Assembly (NCBI RefSeq): GCF_004368405.1
Contig: NZ_SBJH01000095.1
Location: 62,001 to 126,000 of the forward strand
Origin: Olivibacter sp. XZL3
Lineage (GTDB): Bacteria; Bacteroidota; Bacteroidia; Sphingobacteriales; Sphingobacteriaceae
DNA: 64,000 bases
Reading direction: 5' to 3'
Part shown: positions 44,875 to 54,390 of the stretch, in pieces
Position numbering within the stretch: position 1 is the first letter of the stretch
Layout of the letters: the number at the start of each line of letters is the position of its first letter
Notes under the pieces: generated by a model
Databases searched by the model: none
What the model was told of the DNA's origin: nothing
Seen by the model: the letters and a program-made list of their open reading frames with translations, nothing else
Program-made: the position numbers and the translations under genes

Positions 44875-47604
44875 TCAGATTTCAGAAGGGAATTTTTGTA
44901 GTCGGATATTAAGGGATACCAAGAAGTAGCGAGCAAGGCGATTGTTCTGCATATCCATAATGCTATTACCTATAATTTCGCGCCGCACACCCCTGTTCTT
45001 GTTAAAAAGATCAAAGCCTTGGAATCTAATTGCCAACATATCGTTTTGCAGAAAGGACTTTTCTATATAGACATTTAACAAGGTTGGATTTACATTGATA
45101 GAGCTGCTATATCCCGAATTGAAATTTTGTGAAAAATCGGCACTGACGACCCAGTTGTCCGGCAGATAGCCCTTTCCGCCAAAACCCAGACTAAAGGTAT
45201 TCGCTCCGGCATCCATAAAAGACGGAATGTTATACTTTATCTTATTAAGCGTATAACTGCTTCGTAAATCTGCTTCGACTAAATCCTCGATTTGGAAGTT
45301 GACCTGTAAATTTTGTGAGAAGATCATATTTTTCGCGACGTTCCTTACATTATTGATGTAGGCTAAATTATTCGCATAGTCCATCGAGCCATTTAGGTTC
45401 AGTGTCAGCACTTTTCCTGCCAGGGGAGCGCTGTAATGATAAAAGCCCCGCAGATCGTAATAACCATTGGCATTCAAAAATTCGGTTTCCTGTATGGTGC
45501 TGTTCAGTGAACTTACCCGATTGGTTACCACCTTATCCTGTATATGCGTAAACGAAAAATTGGTAAAAAGCGAACTCCCGTTTTGTATGTTAAAACTTCT
45601 ATACTGGAGGCTGACGGTGTTCATAAACTCCGGTTTCAAATTTGCATTTCCTACGACGATATATTGTGGATTGGAGACGTCCCTCACGGGTTGAATCTGG
45701 GTGAACGCCGGTTGATTATTTTGACCTCTATAATTTAAGGAAAGGTTACTGCTTTTATTAATCGTATATTGAAAACGGGCACTGGGAACGAAATTCAAAT
45801 TATTTATATGGGTAATCACATCCCTCGAGGGTGTTTTGCCATCCAACTTGGTAGGTTGCAGGGCAAAACCCACTGTATATTTAAATCGTTCTAAACTTCC
45901 TTGATAGTTGACCCCAAATTGATGTGTTTGAAAGAGGTAGTCATAGTCAATGCTCAAGGAATCCACCAGAGATTCCCTGGATCGGATAGAATCGATGTCA
46001 AACGTGTTTCTAGCATTGGCTATAGAGTTGGATTCGTATTGGTAGTTGAGTTCCAAATAGCTCCGTTTCGTTACCGGCTCGGTATAAGAGATGCCCAACA
46101 AGGCACTGCGATTGTAGCTGAAATTATCCAGTCGCTGTTTAAACTGTTGGTAACCTACCTCCGGGTCGCTATACGCGGAGTCGATACTCATAGAGAAATC
46201 ATCTGCCAGATCCTTTCTAGTCCGCTTATAGTATTCCATTTTTGCCGTTACACTTAAATTCCTTCCTCTTGTCGGAAAGCGATGATTATAAAAAAGGTCC
46301 AAATCAAAGTTCGGATCATTATGGGTTCCGGAGGTGTTATAATGTCTGTCGGTAAACACCCTGTTATCCGTAATTGCACTGCGGCTCTCACTTAGCAAGT
46401 CATTCGTATTATAGGAAGCAGTGGGCGTAATTTTCAAGTAATTCGCTGAATCTATATTGGCTTCAACCGTCCAGGTAAGCTTATGTTTCGTATTATTGGA
46501 AAGCGATCGAACTTCGTCGAGTGAGTTAATAAGTCGATTCTGATAAACACTGGTCAGTCTCGTTGTTCCGATCGTCTCATTTTTACGTTTTGTAAAGGTA
46601 TACCCACCGTAGACAGACACACCCTTTGCAACCTCGTCGCGGTAATTAAAGCCAATAGAGTTTGTACTATTAATACCGTCTCCTCCATCGATCATGCTAC
46701 TCAAGTCGCCTCCATTCCTGCTTCCGGCACCGCTGAGATCGCCAAAGCTGAACAAGCTTGTGTTGGTGTTATTGCTTGACCCTAAAATAGAGACCTGCTT
46801 ATTTCCTTTAAACTTGTTCGCAGAAAAACTACCAATATACCGGCCGTGCACTTCATCATTCACATCCGTACCACCTCCCGCCGTCACCTGGCCGAAGGTT
46901 CCAAAGTTCCTATCCTCCTTAATGGTTACATTGAGCACCTTTTCGGGTTCGGTATTTCTAATGCCTGTGATATTCGCTTGATCTCCGTAATCGTCTATTA
47001 TCTGAACATTTTCCACAATTTCGGCGGGCAAATTACGCGTTGCGGTAAGCACATCGCCGTCGAAAAAGTCCTTTCCATTTACCTTAACCCTCGTTACGCG
47101 TTGTCCCTGCGCGTCAATATTCCCATGCCTGTCTACCAGTAGGCCGGGCATTTGCTTAATCATATCCTCTAGCAGGGCGTTCTTACGCGCAGCATAGGCC
47201 TTTGCATTATATTGAATAGTATCTTGTTTAATTACGACGGGAACCACTCCATAAACTGCAATTTCCTGGAGTTCATGCGGCTGTTCCTTCAAATTTACCG
47301 TTACAAGTTCGGTAATAGGAAGTAATACATTGGAAGTATAATGCCTTTCATATAATTGAAAGCCGATTAAACTGAAAGCTAACTTAAAGTCATTTGCAGC
47401 GACTTTGTTAAAAATAAAACGGCCATGTTCATTGGTACTCACCATCATGGTGTCGTTTTTTGCGTAGAGCCTAACCGTCACGCCGACAAGGGGTCTACCG
47501 GTAGAATCCTGCACCACACCGCGCACCTCTCTTGTCTGAATCTGCCCCTTTGCACTTATAACAAAAGAAAAAATGACGATTATGCAAAAAAAAGCCCGCT
47601 GCAT
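44875..47604 (-). CDS. Outer-membrane barrel protein with carboxypeptidase-regulatory-like domain
   Basis: A 909-residue exported protein. Signal peptide (IVIFSFVISAKG), then a carboxypeptidase-regulatory-like domain (VRGVVQDSTGRPLVGVTVRLY, about 27-110), a plug-like part (MIKQMPGLLVDRHGNIDAQGQ and PAEIVENVQIIDDYGDQANI, about 150-225), and a large barrel of the OMP_b-brl_3 type. It resembles TonB-dependent receptors that lack the SusC signature and a SusD partner. The C-terminus (FLVSLNIRLQKFPSEI) is not a clean aromatic end. It is probably transcribed with the GH92 gene about 190 nt downstream. The ligand is unknown. Confidence 0.85.
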   Translation of the reverse strand: MQRAFFCIIVIFSFVISAKGQIQTREVRGVVQDSTGRPLVGVTVRLYAKNDTMMVSTNEHGRFIFNKVAANDFKLAFSLIGFQLYERHYTSNVLLPITELVTVNLKEQPHELQEIAVYGVVPVVIKQDTIQYNAKAYAARKNALLEDMIKQMPGLLVDRHGNIDAQGQRVTRVKVNGKDFFDGDVLTATRNLPAEIVENVQIIDDYGDQANITGIRNTEPEKVLNVTIKEDRNFGTFGQVTAGGGTDVNDEVHGRYIGSFSANKFKGNKQVSILGSSNNTNTSLFSFGDLSGAGSRNGGDLSSMIDGGDGINSTNSIGFNYRDEVAKGVSVYGGYTFTKRKNETIGTTRLTSVYQNRLINSLDEVRSLSNNTKHKLTWTVEANIDSANYLKITPTASYNTNDLLSESRSAITDNRVFTDRHYNTSGTHNDPNFDLDLFYNHRFPTRGRNLSVTAKMEYYKRTRKDLADDFSMSIDSAYSDPEVGYQQFKQRLDNFSYNRSALLGISYTEPVTKRSYLELNYQYESNSIANARNTFDIDSIRSRESLVDSLSIDYDYLFQTHQFGVNYQGSLERFKYTVGFALQPTKLDGKTPSRDVITHINNLNFVPSARFQYTINKSSNLSLNYRGQNNQPAFTQIQPVRDVSNPQYIVVGNANLKPEFMNTVSLQYRSFNIQNGSSLFTNFSFTHIQDKVVTNRVSSLNSTIQETEFLNANGYYDLRGFYHYSAPLAGKVLTLNLNGSMDYANNLAYINNVRNVAKNMIFSQNLQVNFQIEDLVEADLRSSYTLNKIKYNIPSFMDAGANTFSLGFGGKGYLPDNWVVSADFSQNFNSGYSSSINVNPTLLNVYIEKSFLQNDMLAIRFQGFDLFNKNRGVRREIIGNSIMDMQNNRLARYFLVSLNIRLQKFPSEI

Positions 47605-47724
47605 ATAATACTTAATCCTACCGATGCTTTAATAGTAACGAGAAATAACTTTAAATCTTATGAACACCCTAATATAGCTGAATTAATGTTTATTTCATTG
47701 GATTATTTTTTTTATGCAGATCGC

Positions 47725-47797
47725 TAGTGGGAAGTAGGGAGTTGTAGCGGGAACAGTTAATAGTTAGTAGGTAATAGTCCGTTGGGAGTCGTAGTTA
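47725..47797. repeat. Degenerate heptanucleotide array
   Basis: About ten successive 7-nt units (tagtggg, aagtagg, gagttgt, acagtta, atagtta, gtaggta, atagtcc ...) in which AGT recurs with 7-nt spacing. It is much more diverged than the array at 72-147 but has the same period, and its AGTT-rich strand corresponds to the complement of CAACT. It lies between the start of the barrel gene and the ferritin terminator. Confidence 0.5.
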
Positions 47798-47802
47798 CAA
47801 TC

Positions 47803-47841
47803 AAAAAGAGCCACTAGTTTATCACTAATGGCTCTTTTTTT
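47803..47841 (-). terminator. Terminator of the ferritin gene
   Basis: AAAAAGAGCCA pairs with TGGCTCTTTTT; inside, TAGT (47815-47818) pairs with ACTA (47824-47827), with one mismatch between the two stems. It starts 17 nt past the ferritin stop and has a T-run in either direction. Confidence 0.85.
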
Positions 47842-47857
47842 GTTTGAAACGCAGCAC

Positions 47858-48385
47858 TTATTCCGCGTTATACGTCACCTTCGGTACATGTTTGTCAATT
47901 TCCCAACGACCGGTACCTTCCTCACCAATTACATCAAACATTTCCAAGATTCTCCTTGCTACATATTCTTCCTCAATCTGTTCTGCTAAGAACCACTGAA
48001 TAAATTGAAAAGTAACAAAATCTTTTACTTTGAAACATTTTTCTGCTATTGTATTAAACTGAGCCGTTACATGCATCTCTTGTTCTAATGCCAACTCAAA
48101 TACACTTCTGAACGATTCAAAATCTTTCGGTACGTTCACAATCTCAGGTGAAATCGCTTTTCCACCGCGATCGTTGATATAATTAAACAGCTTCAGCATG
48201 TGGTGTCTTTCCTCATCGGCCTGTTTAGCGAAATAGCCGGCGCTGAAATCAAAACCCTGATCATCGCACCAAGAAGACATCGCTAAATAAATAGCAGAGG
48301 AGTGTGCTTCCACTTTTACCTGTTCGTTTAATATGTTTTCTATTTCTTCATTTAACGAAGTTTTTAATCGCAATAGGTCTTTCAT
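47858..48385 (-). CDS. Ferritin (non-haem, FtnA type)
   Basis: Iron-storage protein of 175 residues assembling into a 24-subunit cage with ferroxidase activity. The four-helix pattern carries the ferroxidase ligands: Glu in NEQVKVEAHSSAIYLAMSSW, the ADEERHHMLKLFNYINDRGG motif and EQEMHVTAQFN, with FLAEQIEEEYVARRILEMFD for the last ligand. I chose the ATG at 48385; the upstream in-frame residues do not fit the family. A perfect -7 promoter box lies about 50 nt upstream. Confidence 0.95.
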   Translation of the reverse strand: MKDLLRLKTSLNEEIENILNEQVKVEAHSSAIYLAMSSWCDDQGFDFSAGYFAKQADEERHHMLKLFNYINDRGGKAISPEIVNVPKDFESFRSVFELALEQEMHVTAQFNTIAEKCFKVKDFVTFQFIQWFLAEQIEEEYVARRILEMFDVIGEEGTGRWEIDKHVPKVTYNAE

Positions 48386-48435
48386 ACTCAAATAATTAAT
48401 AACCAATGGAGCCGTCGGCGCCATTCAATCTTTAA

Positions 48436-48443
48436 CAAAGATA
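48436..48443 (-). promoter_or_regulatory. -7 promoter element of the ferritin gene
   Basis: Minus-strand TATCTTTG, a perfect TAnnTTTG match, giving a leader of about 45 nt. I see no convincing -33 TTTG at the right distance, nor an obvious Fur-box palindrome. Confidence 0.4.
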
Positions 48444-48534
48444 ACAGAATTAACACTTAAGTTACTTAAAATAAAATCAATACGTATTCAGTCTAAATTA
48501 CTGACCCTATCTCAGGAGGCGAAAGGAACGTATG

Positions 48535-48611
48535 TATTGGCAGGGATCTGGTTTATAACCACCTTTCGGCAGCTGAAGGTGCCGACATCGGAAATAGTCG
48601 TTTTGCCAATA
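48535..48611 (-). other. Structured intergenic segment after the small Cys protein gene
   Basis: An outer stem TATTGGCA (48535-48542) with TGCCAATA (48604-48611) encloses an inner hairpin CACCTT (48560-48565) - 10 nt - AAGGTG (48576-48581). It directly abuts the stop codon at 48612. There is no T-run, and it may be a 3'-end structure. Confidence 0.4.
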
Positions 48612-48974
48612 TTAGCAGCTTAGCAGGGAGGACACCTTTAAGCAATCCTTAATCACGCCCGGCAATTCCATCATAAACTTCGCACCTTGCAGCAGCTCCT
48701 TTAATCGCAGCACTTCGGTTACAGTAAGTACAAAACAACGTTGCGATCGAAAAGGCATTAAGATTGTTAAATCAGCGCTCGATGCCGGCGCATACAGCAA
48801 TTCATCTACCGCTATATCGGCCACCTGCTTTCTAAAGTTCAAAAAATCGGCCACCTTAAAGGGGGTACAGTCGCCTGCAAATTCCAGCCAATAACAATTT
48901 TTATTGCTGCATTGCAATACCGCACCATGTTCTGTTCTATAAATCTCTTCTAAACTTGCAAGACCACAAAGCAT
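48612..48974 (-). CDS. Small hypothetical protein, DUF6686-like
   Basis: A 120-residue cytosolic-looking protein starting at the ATG 48974. It has an early Cys pattern (MLCGLASLEEIY, then LQCSNKNCYWLEF) and a later basic-aromatic segment (LMPFRSQRCFVLTVTEVLRLKELL). I think it belongs to the Bacteroidota family DUF6686, from memory of that pattern; the assignment is uncertain and no function is known. It lies 76 nt from the UbiD-like gene. Confidence 0.6.
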   Translation of the reverse strand: MLCGLASLEEIYRTEHGAVLQCSNKNCYWLEFAGDCTPFKVADFLNFRKQVADIAVDELLYAPASSADLTILMPFRSQRCFVLTVTEVLRLKELLQGAKFMMELPGVIKDCLKVSSLLSC

Positions 48975-49050
48975 ATTCCGCAAACATTTTTATTTACCCA
49001 TGCGAATATAGGGATTATGTATAATCAGTCCAAATTAATGGATATAAATT

Positions 49051-50889
49051 TTAAATGATCCCAAAAAGGGAGCCTCCTCGACTGCCGAGCCTATCCACGC
49101 GTTTTTCGATTTCGGGTACTTTCTCCAAAGTCGGCGCGTGATGAGGTTTGCTACGCGCATCGATGATCAAGGGGCCCCTACAGCCCCAATGCTTATGTTC
49201 GACAAAACTATCGACGCCGTATATATCGTGCGAAGGATTGCTTCTGGTAAAAGCTACCCAAACAAAATTGTTAATATGCTCGGCGGTGAAGGTCAAGTTA
49301 TCACAAAGCACGATTAAGGCGATACCTTGCAGATCCTTGGCGACCAGTTCCTTTGTAAGGAACTCCAGTTCTTCAGCTACTTGTGGATAAGACGAAAAAG
49401 GCGGAGCCTGAACAGCCAATATGCCGGGAATTACCATTTTTTTGTGATTAAAAGGTCTCGGAAGATCCAAATCCGCAGCGATTTCCGTCCAGAGCGCCCT
49501 CTTAACCGTCCCCGCAGCCGCAAAAACCACTTTCGAGCCCGAATTCAGTCCGTCACCGCTATAATCAAGCGTATCAATGGTCGTCTGTGTATGAAAATGG
49601 AGATCTCTTGTGAAGTCTATTCTTTCGAAGACGTGGATAAAAAAGGCCGGAATATCATGTATATCCAGCGATGGATTGTCTTCCTTGGCAGTTATAAACA
49701 AATATTTAGCTAAACTCAACTGATTCTTCCCCAGTATCTGATTCGCGATGGTCAAGATTTCCTGCGGTCTATCAATTTCGAGATAAGGGGTATACCGTTC
49801 GGAGCCGACGGCGAATAGCAAAGGATGCACACCGGCAGCATCGACCGCATGGACTGCGTGGAGCCCATTGATTTCTTTGGGAATGGCCGGGCCACTGATT
49901 TCATGAATCAGTTCCCCGAAACTGGTATCCTCTTGGGGAGGCCTCCCTACTACAGTGAATGACCAAATGGCGTCTTTTCGATGATAAACATTATGCACGT
50001 GCATCAAAGGGAAAGGATGCGTAAGGCTGTAATAGCCGATATGGTCGCCAAAGGGTCCCTCCGGTTTATTTTCATTCGGGTATACCGTTCCTGTAATTAC
50101 AAAGTCGGCATCGGCGGAAATACAAAAACCTTCGTCATCATAAAAATAACGGAATCGTCTATTGCCGAGCGCTCCCGCAAAAGTCATCTCCGAAAGGCCT
50201 TCGGGCAAAGGCATTACCGCTGCCAAGGGATGGGCGGGCGGTCCGCCGACAAATATACTCACCTTAAGCGGCTTTCCGAGCTCATTGGCCTTCGTTTGAT
50301 GGATGCCGATCCCCCGGTGCAGCTGGTAATGAAGTCCGACTTCTTTATCCTTTAGGTAGTCGTTACCCCCAAGCTGAATGCGATACATGCCTAAATTGGC
50401 CTGCATGATCCCGGGTTTAGTGACATCTTCCGTATATACTTGAGGCATCGTAATAAAAGGACCACCGTCCATGGGCCAATTGACAATCTGAGGCAGGGCG
50501 CTGATGCTCGTCTTTCCATAGTTTATGGGGCTCTGCTTGCCAACCTTCATGGGTAAGGCTGCCAAGGCGTTCAGTGAGATTCCTGCGTATTTCAACGGAT
50601 TTTTAAGCGCCCGCATGGGATCCATTTTGAGATCAACCATTAACTTCATGTTAGGAAGCGTATCCCTGAACATAAAACGCGACCGCGCCAAGGTACCAAA
50701 CAGATTAGAAACTGCGGGAAATTTACTACCTTTTACACGCTCAAAGAGGAGTGCAGGTCCGCCATGCTCGTATACCCGTAAATGAATGGCAGCCATTTCC
50801 AGATAGGGGTCCACCTCTTCCTTTATTCGTATTAAATGCCCATGTTGTTCCAGATCCTTTACACATTCGGCCAAGCTGTTATATCCCAT
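49051..50889 (-). CDS. UbiD-family prenylated-FMN decarboxylase
   Basis: Decarboxylase of the UbiD/UbiX system using prenylated FMN, about 612 residues. The signature KPEGPFGDHIGYYSLTHPFP is present, as are the N-terminal HGGPALLFERVKGSKFPAVSNLFG and the segment VVGRPPQEDTSFGELIHEI. Bacteroidota homologues are usually annotated as menaquinone-biosynthesis decarboxylases, but the substrate cannot be read from sequence. I chose the ATG at 50889, preceded by a purine-rich stretch; the frame extends 32 more codons without family similarity. The family-typical UbiX partner is not in this window. It lies 107 nt downstream of the aldolase gene. Confidence 0.88.
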   Translation of the reverse strand: MGYNSLAECVKDLEQHGHLIRIKEEVDPYLEMAAIHLRVYEHGGPALLFERVKGSKFPAVSNLFGTLARSRFMFRDTLPNMKLMVDLKMDPMRALKNPLKYAGISLNALAALPMKVGKQSPINYGKTSISALPQIVNWPMDGGPFITMPQVYTEDVTKPGIMQANLGMYRIQLGGNDYLKDKEVGLHYQLHRGIGIHQTKANELGKPLKVSIFVGGPPAHPLAAVMPLPEGLSEMTFAGALGNRRFRYFYDDEGFCISADADFVITGTVYPNENKPEGPFGDHIGYYSLTHPFPLMHVHNVYHRKDAIWSFTVVGRPPQEDTSFGELIHEISGPAIPKEINGLHAVHAVDAAGVHPLLFAVGSERYTPYLEIDRPQEILTIANQILGKNQLSLAKYLFITAKEDNPSLDIHDIPAFFIHVFERIDFTRDLHFHTQTTIDTLDYSGDGLNSGSKVVFAAAGTVKRALWTEIAADLDLPRPFNHKKMVIPGILAVQAPPFSSYPQVAEELEFLTKELVAKDLQGIALIVLCDNLTFTAEHINNFVWVAFTRSNPSHDIYGVDSFVEHKHWGCRGPLIIDARSKPHHAPTLEKVPEIEKRVDRLGSRGGSLFGII

Positions 50890-50996
50890 GTATTTTGTTT
50901 CTTTTCTCTCGCCGTCAAACTTAGATAAAAAGCCCTTTTTTCCCAAATGTTTAGGTTTTTTGATAGGTGAACACCAAGTGGTCAACAGCAGGACCC

Positions 50997-52055
50997 TTAG
51001 GCTAGGGTAATCTCTTTCGCGAGGTATACCTCTTGCACCAGGCGCAACAGCTCCACCCCCTCGCCGAAGGGGCGTTGAAAAGCTTTTCTACCTAAAATTA
51101 ATCCTGTCCCACCTGCACGCTTATTAATTACCGCGCTTCTGATTGCTTCCGCCAAATCTGTTTCACCCTTTGCCTCGCCTCCGGAATTTATCAAACCGAT
51201 CCGCCCGTTATATCCGTTTAATACTTGATATCGACACAAATCGATAGGATGTTCCGAGCTGAGATCGGTGTACATCCGCGCGTCACTTTTAGCAAACTGG
51301 ACAGCGGTAAAGCCTCCGTTGGACTCTGGCATTTTCTGCTTCAGTAAATCGGCCTGTATGGTCGCCCCGATATGATTTGCCTGCCCCGTAATATCAGCAG
51401 CGGTCTCATAATTGATTCCGTCTTTCTTAAATCCACTATTTCTGGTGTAGCACCATAAAACGCAAGCCATCCCGAGCTCATGAGCTCGCTCAAAAGCCGC
51501 TGCTACTTCCACAATCTGCCTACTTGACTCCGCGGATCCAAAATAGATGGTTGCACCGACTGCTGTCGCTCCTAAATTCCAGGCCTCCTCCACCGAGCCA
51601 AACATAATCTGATCATATTTGGTAGGGTAGGTCAGCAGTTCATTGTGATTTATCTTGACAAGGAAAGGGATTTTGTGCGCGTATTTACGTGCTAAAAGCG
51701 CTAAGTTGCCGAAGGTCGTTGCAACGGCACTACAGTCGCTCTCTATGGCTAACTTGATGATGTTTTCCGGATCAAAGTACAAGGGATTTGCGGAGAAAGA
51801 AGCCCCGGCGGTATGCTCAATGCCCTGATCGACCGGTAGGATCGATAAGTAGCCCGTACCGGCCAACCGGCCATGTCCGTATAAAGAGGCGAGCGACTTC
51901 AATACTTGCGGATTTCGGTTGGAAGGAACAAAGACATCGTCAATAAACGTTGGTGAGGGCGTATGCATTTGCTGTTTGTCAATCGTTTTGCAAACGTGAT
52001 TCAATAAGTCGTCCGCGTGATCGCCCAATATTTCCTGAATTTTTTGTAAAGCCAT
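50997..52055 (-). CDS. Class I fructose-bisphosphate aldolase (FbaB/DhnA type)
   Basis: Schiff-base aldolase of the archaeal/FbaB type, 352 residues, splitting fructose-1,6-bisphosphate in glycolysis or acting in gluconeogenesis. Typical blocks are [16 protein letters not shown] (near 72), [10 protein letters not shown], the [12 protein letters not shown] segment, [19 protein letters not shown] and [12 protein letters not shown] (near 320), the phosphate-binding part. It needs no metal, unlike the class II enzyme. The start is the ATG at 52055. Confidence 0.92.
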   Translation of the reverse strand: MALQKIQEILGDHADDLLNHVCKTIDKQQMHTPSPTFIDDVFVPSNRNPQVLKSLASLYGHGRLAGTGYLSILPVDQGIEHTAGASFSANPLYFDPENIIKLAIESDCSAVATTFGNLALLARKYAHKIPFLVKINHNELLTYPTKYDQIMFGSVEEAWNLGATAVGATIYFGSAESSRQIVEVAAAFERAHELGMACVLWCYTRNSGFKKDGINYETAADITGQANHIGATIQADLLKQKMPESNGGFTAVQFAKSDARMYTDLSSEHPIDLCRYQVLNGYNGRIGLINSGGEAKGETDLAEAIRSAVINKRAGGTGLILGRKAFQRPFGEGVELLRLVQEVYLAKEITLA

Positions 52056-52262
52056 TGTCTTGAATTTTAATGAAGTTCATGAGAGTACATATTCTTTCAG
52101 AACACTTTAGGCGGAAGTTAGTTCTCAGAAAATTCACATTAATGCCTATCAATTGTTACCCCTTAAACTTTTCCTAAACTTGATTATTTACTATATTCGT
52201 TTTTCATAAAGCGATTGCTTTCGCTGTACTTATTATGAAGTACCAATAAATAGAAGCATTCT

Positions 52263-52937
52263 ATGGATGAAATACGAAGGCGCTTTGGCGAGATATCCGA
52301 GAAATACGACCAAGAGCGCGAATTCCTAATCCCCTGCTTTCAGGACTTTTACCATATCAGTCTTCCACTGATACAAAGCCATCGTCATGCAGAAACACTA
52401 TTAGATATCGGTGCTGGCACAGGGCTATTTTCTTATTTCGTTTATCAAGTTAACCCCAAGCTTAAGTACACCTTGCTGGACATTTCACCCGAAATGCTTG
52501 CCATCGCCAAAAGACGCTTCACCGGTTTAAGTAATATCTCCTACCTGGAAATGGATTATAGAGAACGTTCGCCTGTAGGAAAGTACGACATCATTATCTC
52601 ATCCCTCTCCATTCATCATTTAACCGATCAAGAGAAGTCGATTCTTTACAAACGTATTTTTAAAGCCTTGAAGCCCGATGGCTTATTCATCAATGCCGAT
52701 CAGGTTCTAGGTAGAACACCGGCGATTGATAATTTTTATAAAGAGCAATGGCGTCGTTCCGTTATCGAATCCGGATTAAGTCAAGAGGCGATACAAGAAG
52801 CCTTTAAAAGAACCGCTTTAGATAAGTTGGCCCCTTTGTCCTGGCAGCTAAATGAACTGCAGCGCATAGGCTTCAACGAAGTAGACTGCATTTATAGATA
52901 CCATAACTTTGTCGTTATGGTAGGAAGAAAGACCTAA
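52263..52937 (+). CDS. Class I SAM-dependent methyltransferase
   Basis: A 224-residue cytosolic methyltransferase. The SAM-binding motif I is ETLLDIGAGTGLFSYFV (near 44), followed by the acidic post-I residue in YTLLDISPEMLAIAKRRF, motif II DIIISSLSIHHLTDQEK (near 113), and ALKPDGLFINADQV. The substrate cannot be predicted; the closest annotated types are small-molecule methyltransferases. Its last 4 nt overlap the end of the convergent deaminase gene. Confidence 0.85.
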   Translation: MDEIRRRFGEISEKYDQEREFLIPCFQDFYHISLPLIQSHRHAETLLDIGAGTGLFSYFVYQVNPKLKYTLLDISPEMLAIAKRRFTGLSNISYLEMDYRERSPVGKYDIIISSLSIHHLTDQEKSILYKRIFKALKPDGLFINADQVLGRTPAIDNFYKEQWRRSVIESGLSQEAIQEAFKRTALDKLAPLSWQLNELQRIGFNEVDCIYRYHNFVVMVGRKT

Positions 52938-53383
52938 AACTTAACGGCACTTACGCCGAATCTATTGAGAAAGTCGACACCTTCGTCCGAAGCCAGCCCT
53001 TTATATTCGGCATAGGAATATTTATACAACACCTTCATAATACCGGCCGAATAAATTAAGCGAGCGCAGGGCAAGCAGGGCGATAAGGTGGTATATAGCG
53101 TTGCTCCTTGCAGGCCTGCTCCGTTCTTTACGGCATACAGAATGGCGTTTTCTTCAGCATGCAACGCCAAGGAGCAGCTCCCTTTTGAATCGCGGGCGCA
53201 ACCATCCACCGGCCATTCCTGATCGCAATTATGCGTGCCCGACGGCGGTCCGTTATACCCGATGGAGATAATTCGGGTATCTTTAGCGAGAACGGCACCT
53301 ACATGCGCCTTTACACAATGTGAGCGTTCCGCAAGCTCCAGGGCTAGGTTCATAAATATCTCATCAAAGCTGGGTCTTGCCAT
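52934..53383 (-). CDS. Deoxycytidylate deaminase-like protein
   Basis: Zinc-dependent deaminase of the dCMP deaminase/ComEB family, 149 residues. The zinc-binding catalytic motif is LHAEENAIL (His/Glu near 74-77) with the two cysteines in LSPCLPCARLIYSAG (near 102). The N-terminal KAHVGAVLAKDTRIISIGYNG and DCDQEWP-type insertion fit dCMP deaminases. It would convert dCMP to dUMP for thymidylate synthesis. The start is the ATG at 53383. Confidence 0.92.
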   Translation of the reverse strand: MARPSFDEIFMNLALELAERSHCVKAHVGAVLAKDTRIISIGYNGPPSGTHNCDQEWPVDGCARDSKGSCSLALHAEENAILYAVKNGAGLQGATLYTTLSPCLPCARLIYSAGIMKVLYKYSYAEYKGLASDEGVDFLNRFGVSAVKF

Positions 53384-53582
53384 CTCTTTTCGGTTGTTAC
53401 ATTACAAAACTGTTACAGAGCTGATTAACCATTGAAAAAATATATGCTTAAGGCTCCAAAATGCGCGCTATACTGCGTTACAAAAATAGAATTAAAGTGC
53501 AGATTTCACGAAGCTTTTTTCAACACAAAGTACCATTTAATATTTTTTTACTATACTTGCAGTTCAACCAAGTAATGAAAAC

Positions 53583-54212
53583 ATGATTGAAGTAATCATT
53601 TCTGGTATCGGTTTGGGGATTATTTTATCTTTTCTCACCGGTCCAGCATTCTTCGCATTACTGAAAACAAGTATAGAAAAAGGCTTCCACGGGGGATTGT
53701 CTTTTGCGTTTGGCGTGTTCATCGCCGATGTCATGTATGTAGCACTTGCGTTATACGGATCTTCTTATATTGCTAGCGAAAAGGAAATTCTCCTTCCACT
53801 TGGTATTGTAGGAAGTCTGGTGCTGCTTGGCGTTGGTATCCATTATATCCGTAAAAAAGTCACTATTAAACGTACGAGATGCTTATCCAAAAGAGAACAT
53901 AGCGGCTATTTTTTCAAGGGATTAGCGATGTGTATCTTTAACCCAACTCTGTTGCTCTATTGGATCAGTGTAACAAGCGGTGTGGTTTCCATCAGTGATA
54001 CTTTTGACTTAAAAAGAATCATCCCTTTTTTCGCCTGCGTTCTTTTCACCCAATTGGGGATAGACTCCTTGAAAGCTTTTTATGCTGACAAGCTGAGTCA
54101 TAAGATAGAGGAATGCACGCTAAATAAAATTAACAAATTTGCGGGCGCCCTTATCATTGTTTTCGCGTTGCGATTAATGTACGAACTAGTATTTACCCAT
54201 ACGATCGTTTAG
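53583..54212 (+). CDS. LysE-family membrane exporter
   Basis: A 209-residue membrane protein with about six hydrophobic segments, starting with ISGIGLGIILSFLTGPAFFALLKTSIEKGF, which contains the LysE/RhtB-family N-terminal GP pattern and the later CIFNPTLLLYWISVTSG. Family members export amino acids such as lysine, threonine or homoserine lactones. The substrate is not predictable. It is monocistronic, with a strong terminator downstream. Confidence 0.85.
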   Translation: MIEVIISGIGLGIILSFLTGPAFFALLKTSIEKGFHGGLSFAFGVFIADVMYVALALYGSSYIASEKEILLPLGIVGSLVLLGVGIHYIRKKVTIKRTRCLSKREHSGYFFKGLAMCIFNPTLLLYWISVTSGVVSISDTFDLKRIIPFFACVLFTQLGIDSLKAFYADKLSHKIEECTLNKINKFAGALIIVFALRLMYELVFTHTIV

Positions 54213-54330
54213 GAAATAGGGAAGCGCAAGGGAATAAGTCAATATAGGGAATCTATAAACGGACTTTAACCTATGCCTGTGCTTGAGTGCCCCAAAGCGG
54301 CATCCGTTGATCCTTCAACAACTTCGGATA

Positions 54331-54364
54331 AAAAAAACGGGCTGGATAAAATTCCAGCCCGTTT
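54331..54364. terminator. Bidirectional terminator between lysE-like and purF-like genes
   Basis: AAACGGGCTGGA - TAAAAT - TCCAGCCCGTTT, a perfect 12-pair stem. On the minus strand it is followed by a run of T (complement of 54331-54337), so it ends the purF-like transcript well. It also serves the convergent exporter gene. Confidence 0.9.
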
Positions 54365-54390
54365 CTACTATATTCTTTTAGTAAGCGAGA

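Noticed and set aside
48425-48611. A tRNA or other stable RNA gene in the ferritin upstream gap.
   Set aside because: No TTCRA-type T loop or acceptor stem; only two nested inverted repeats are present.
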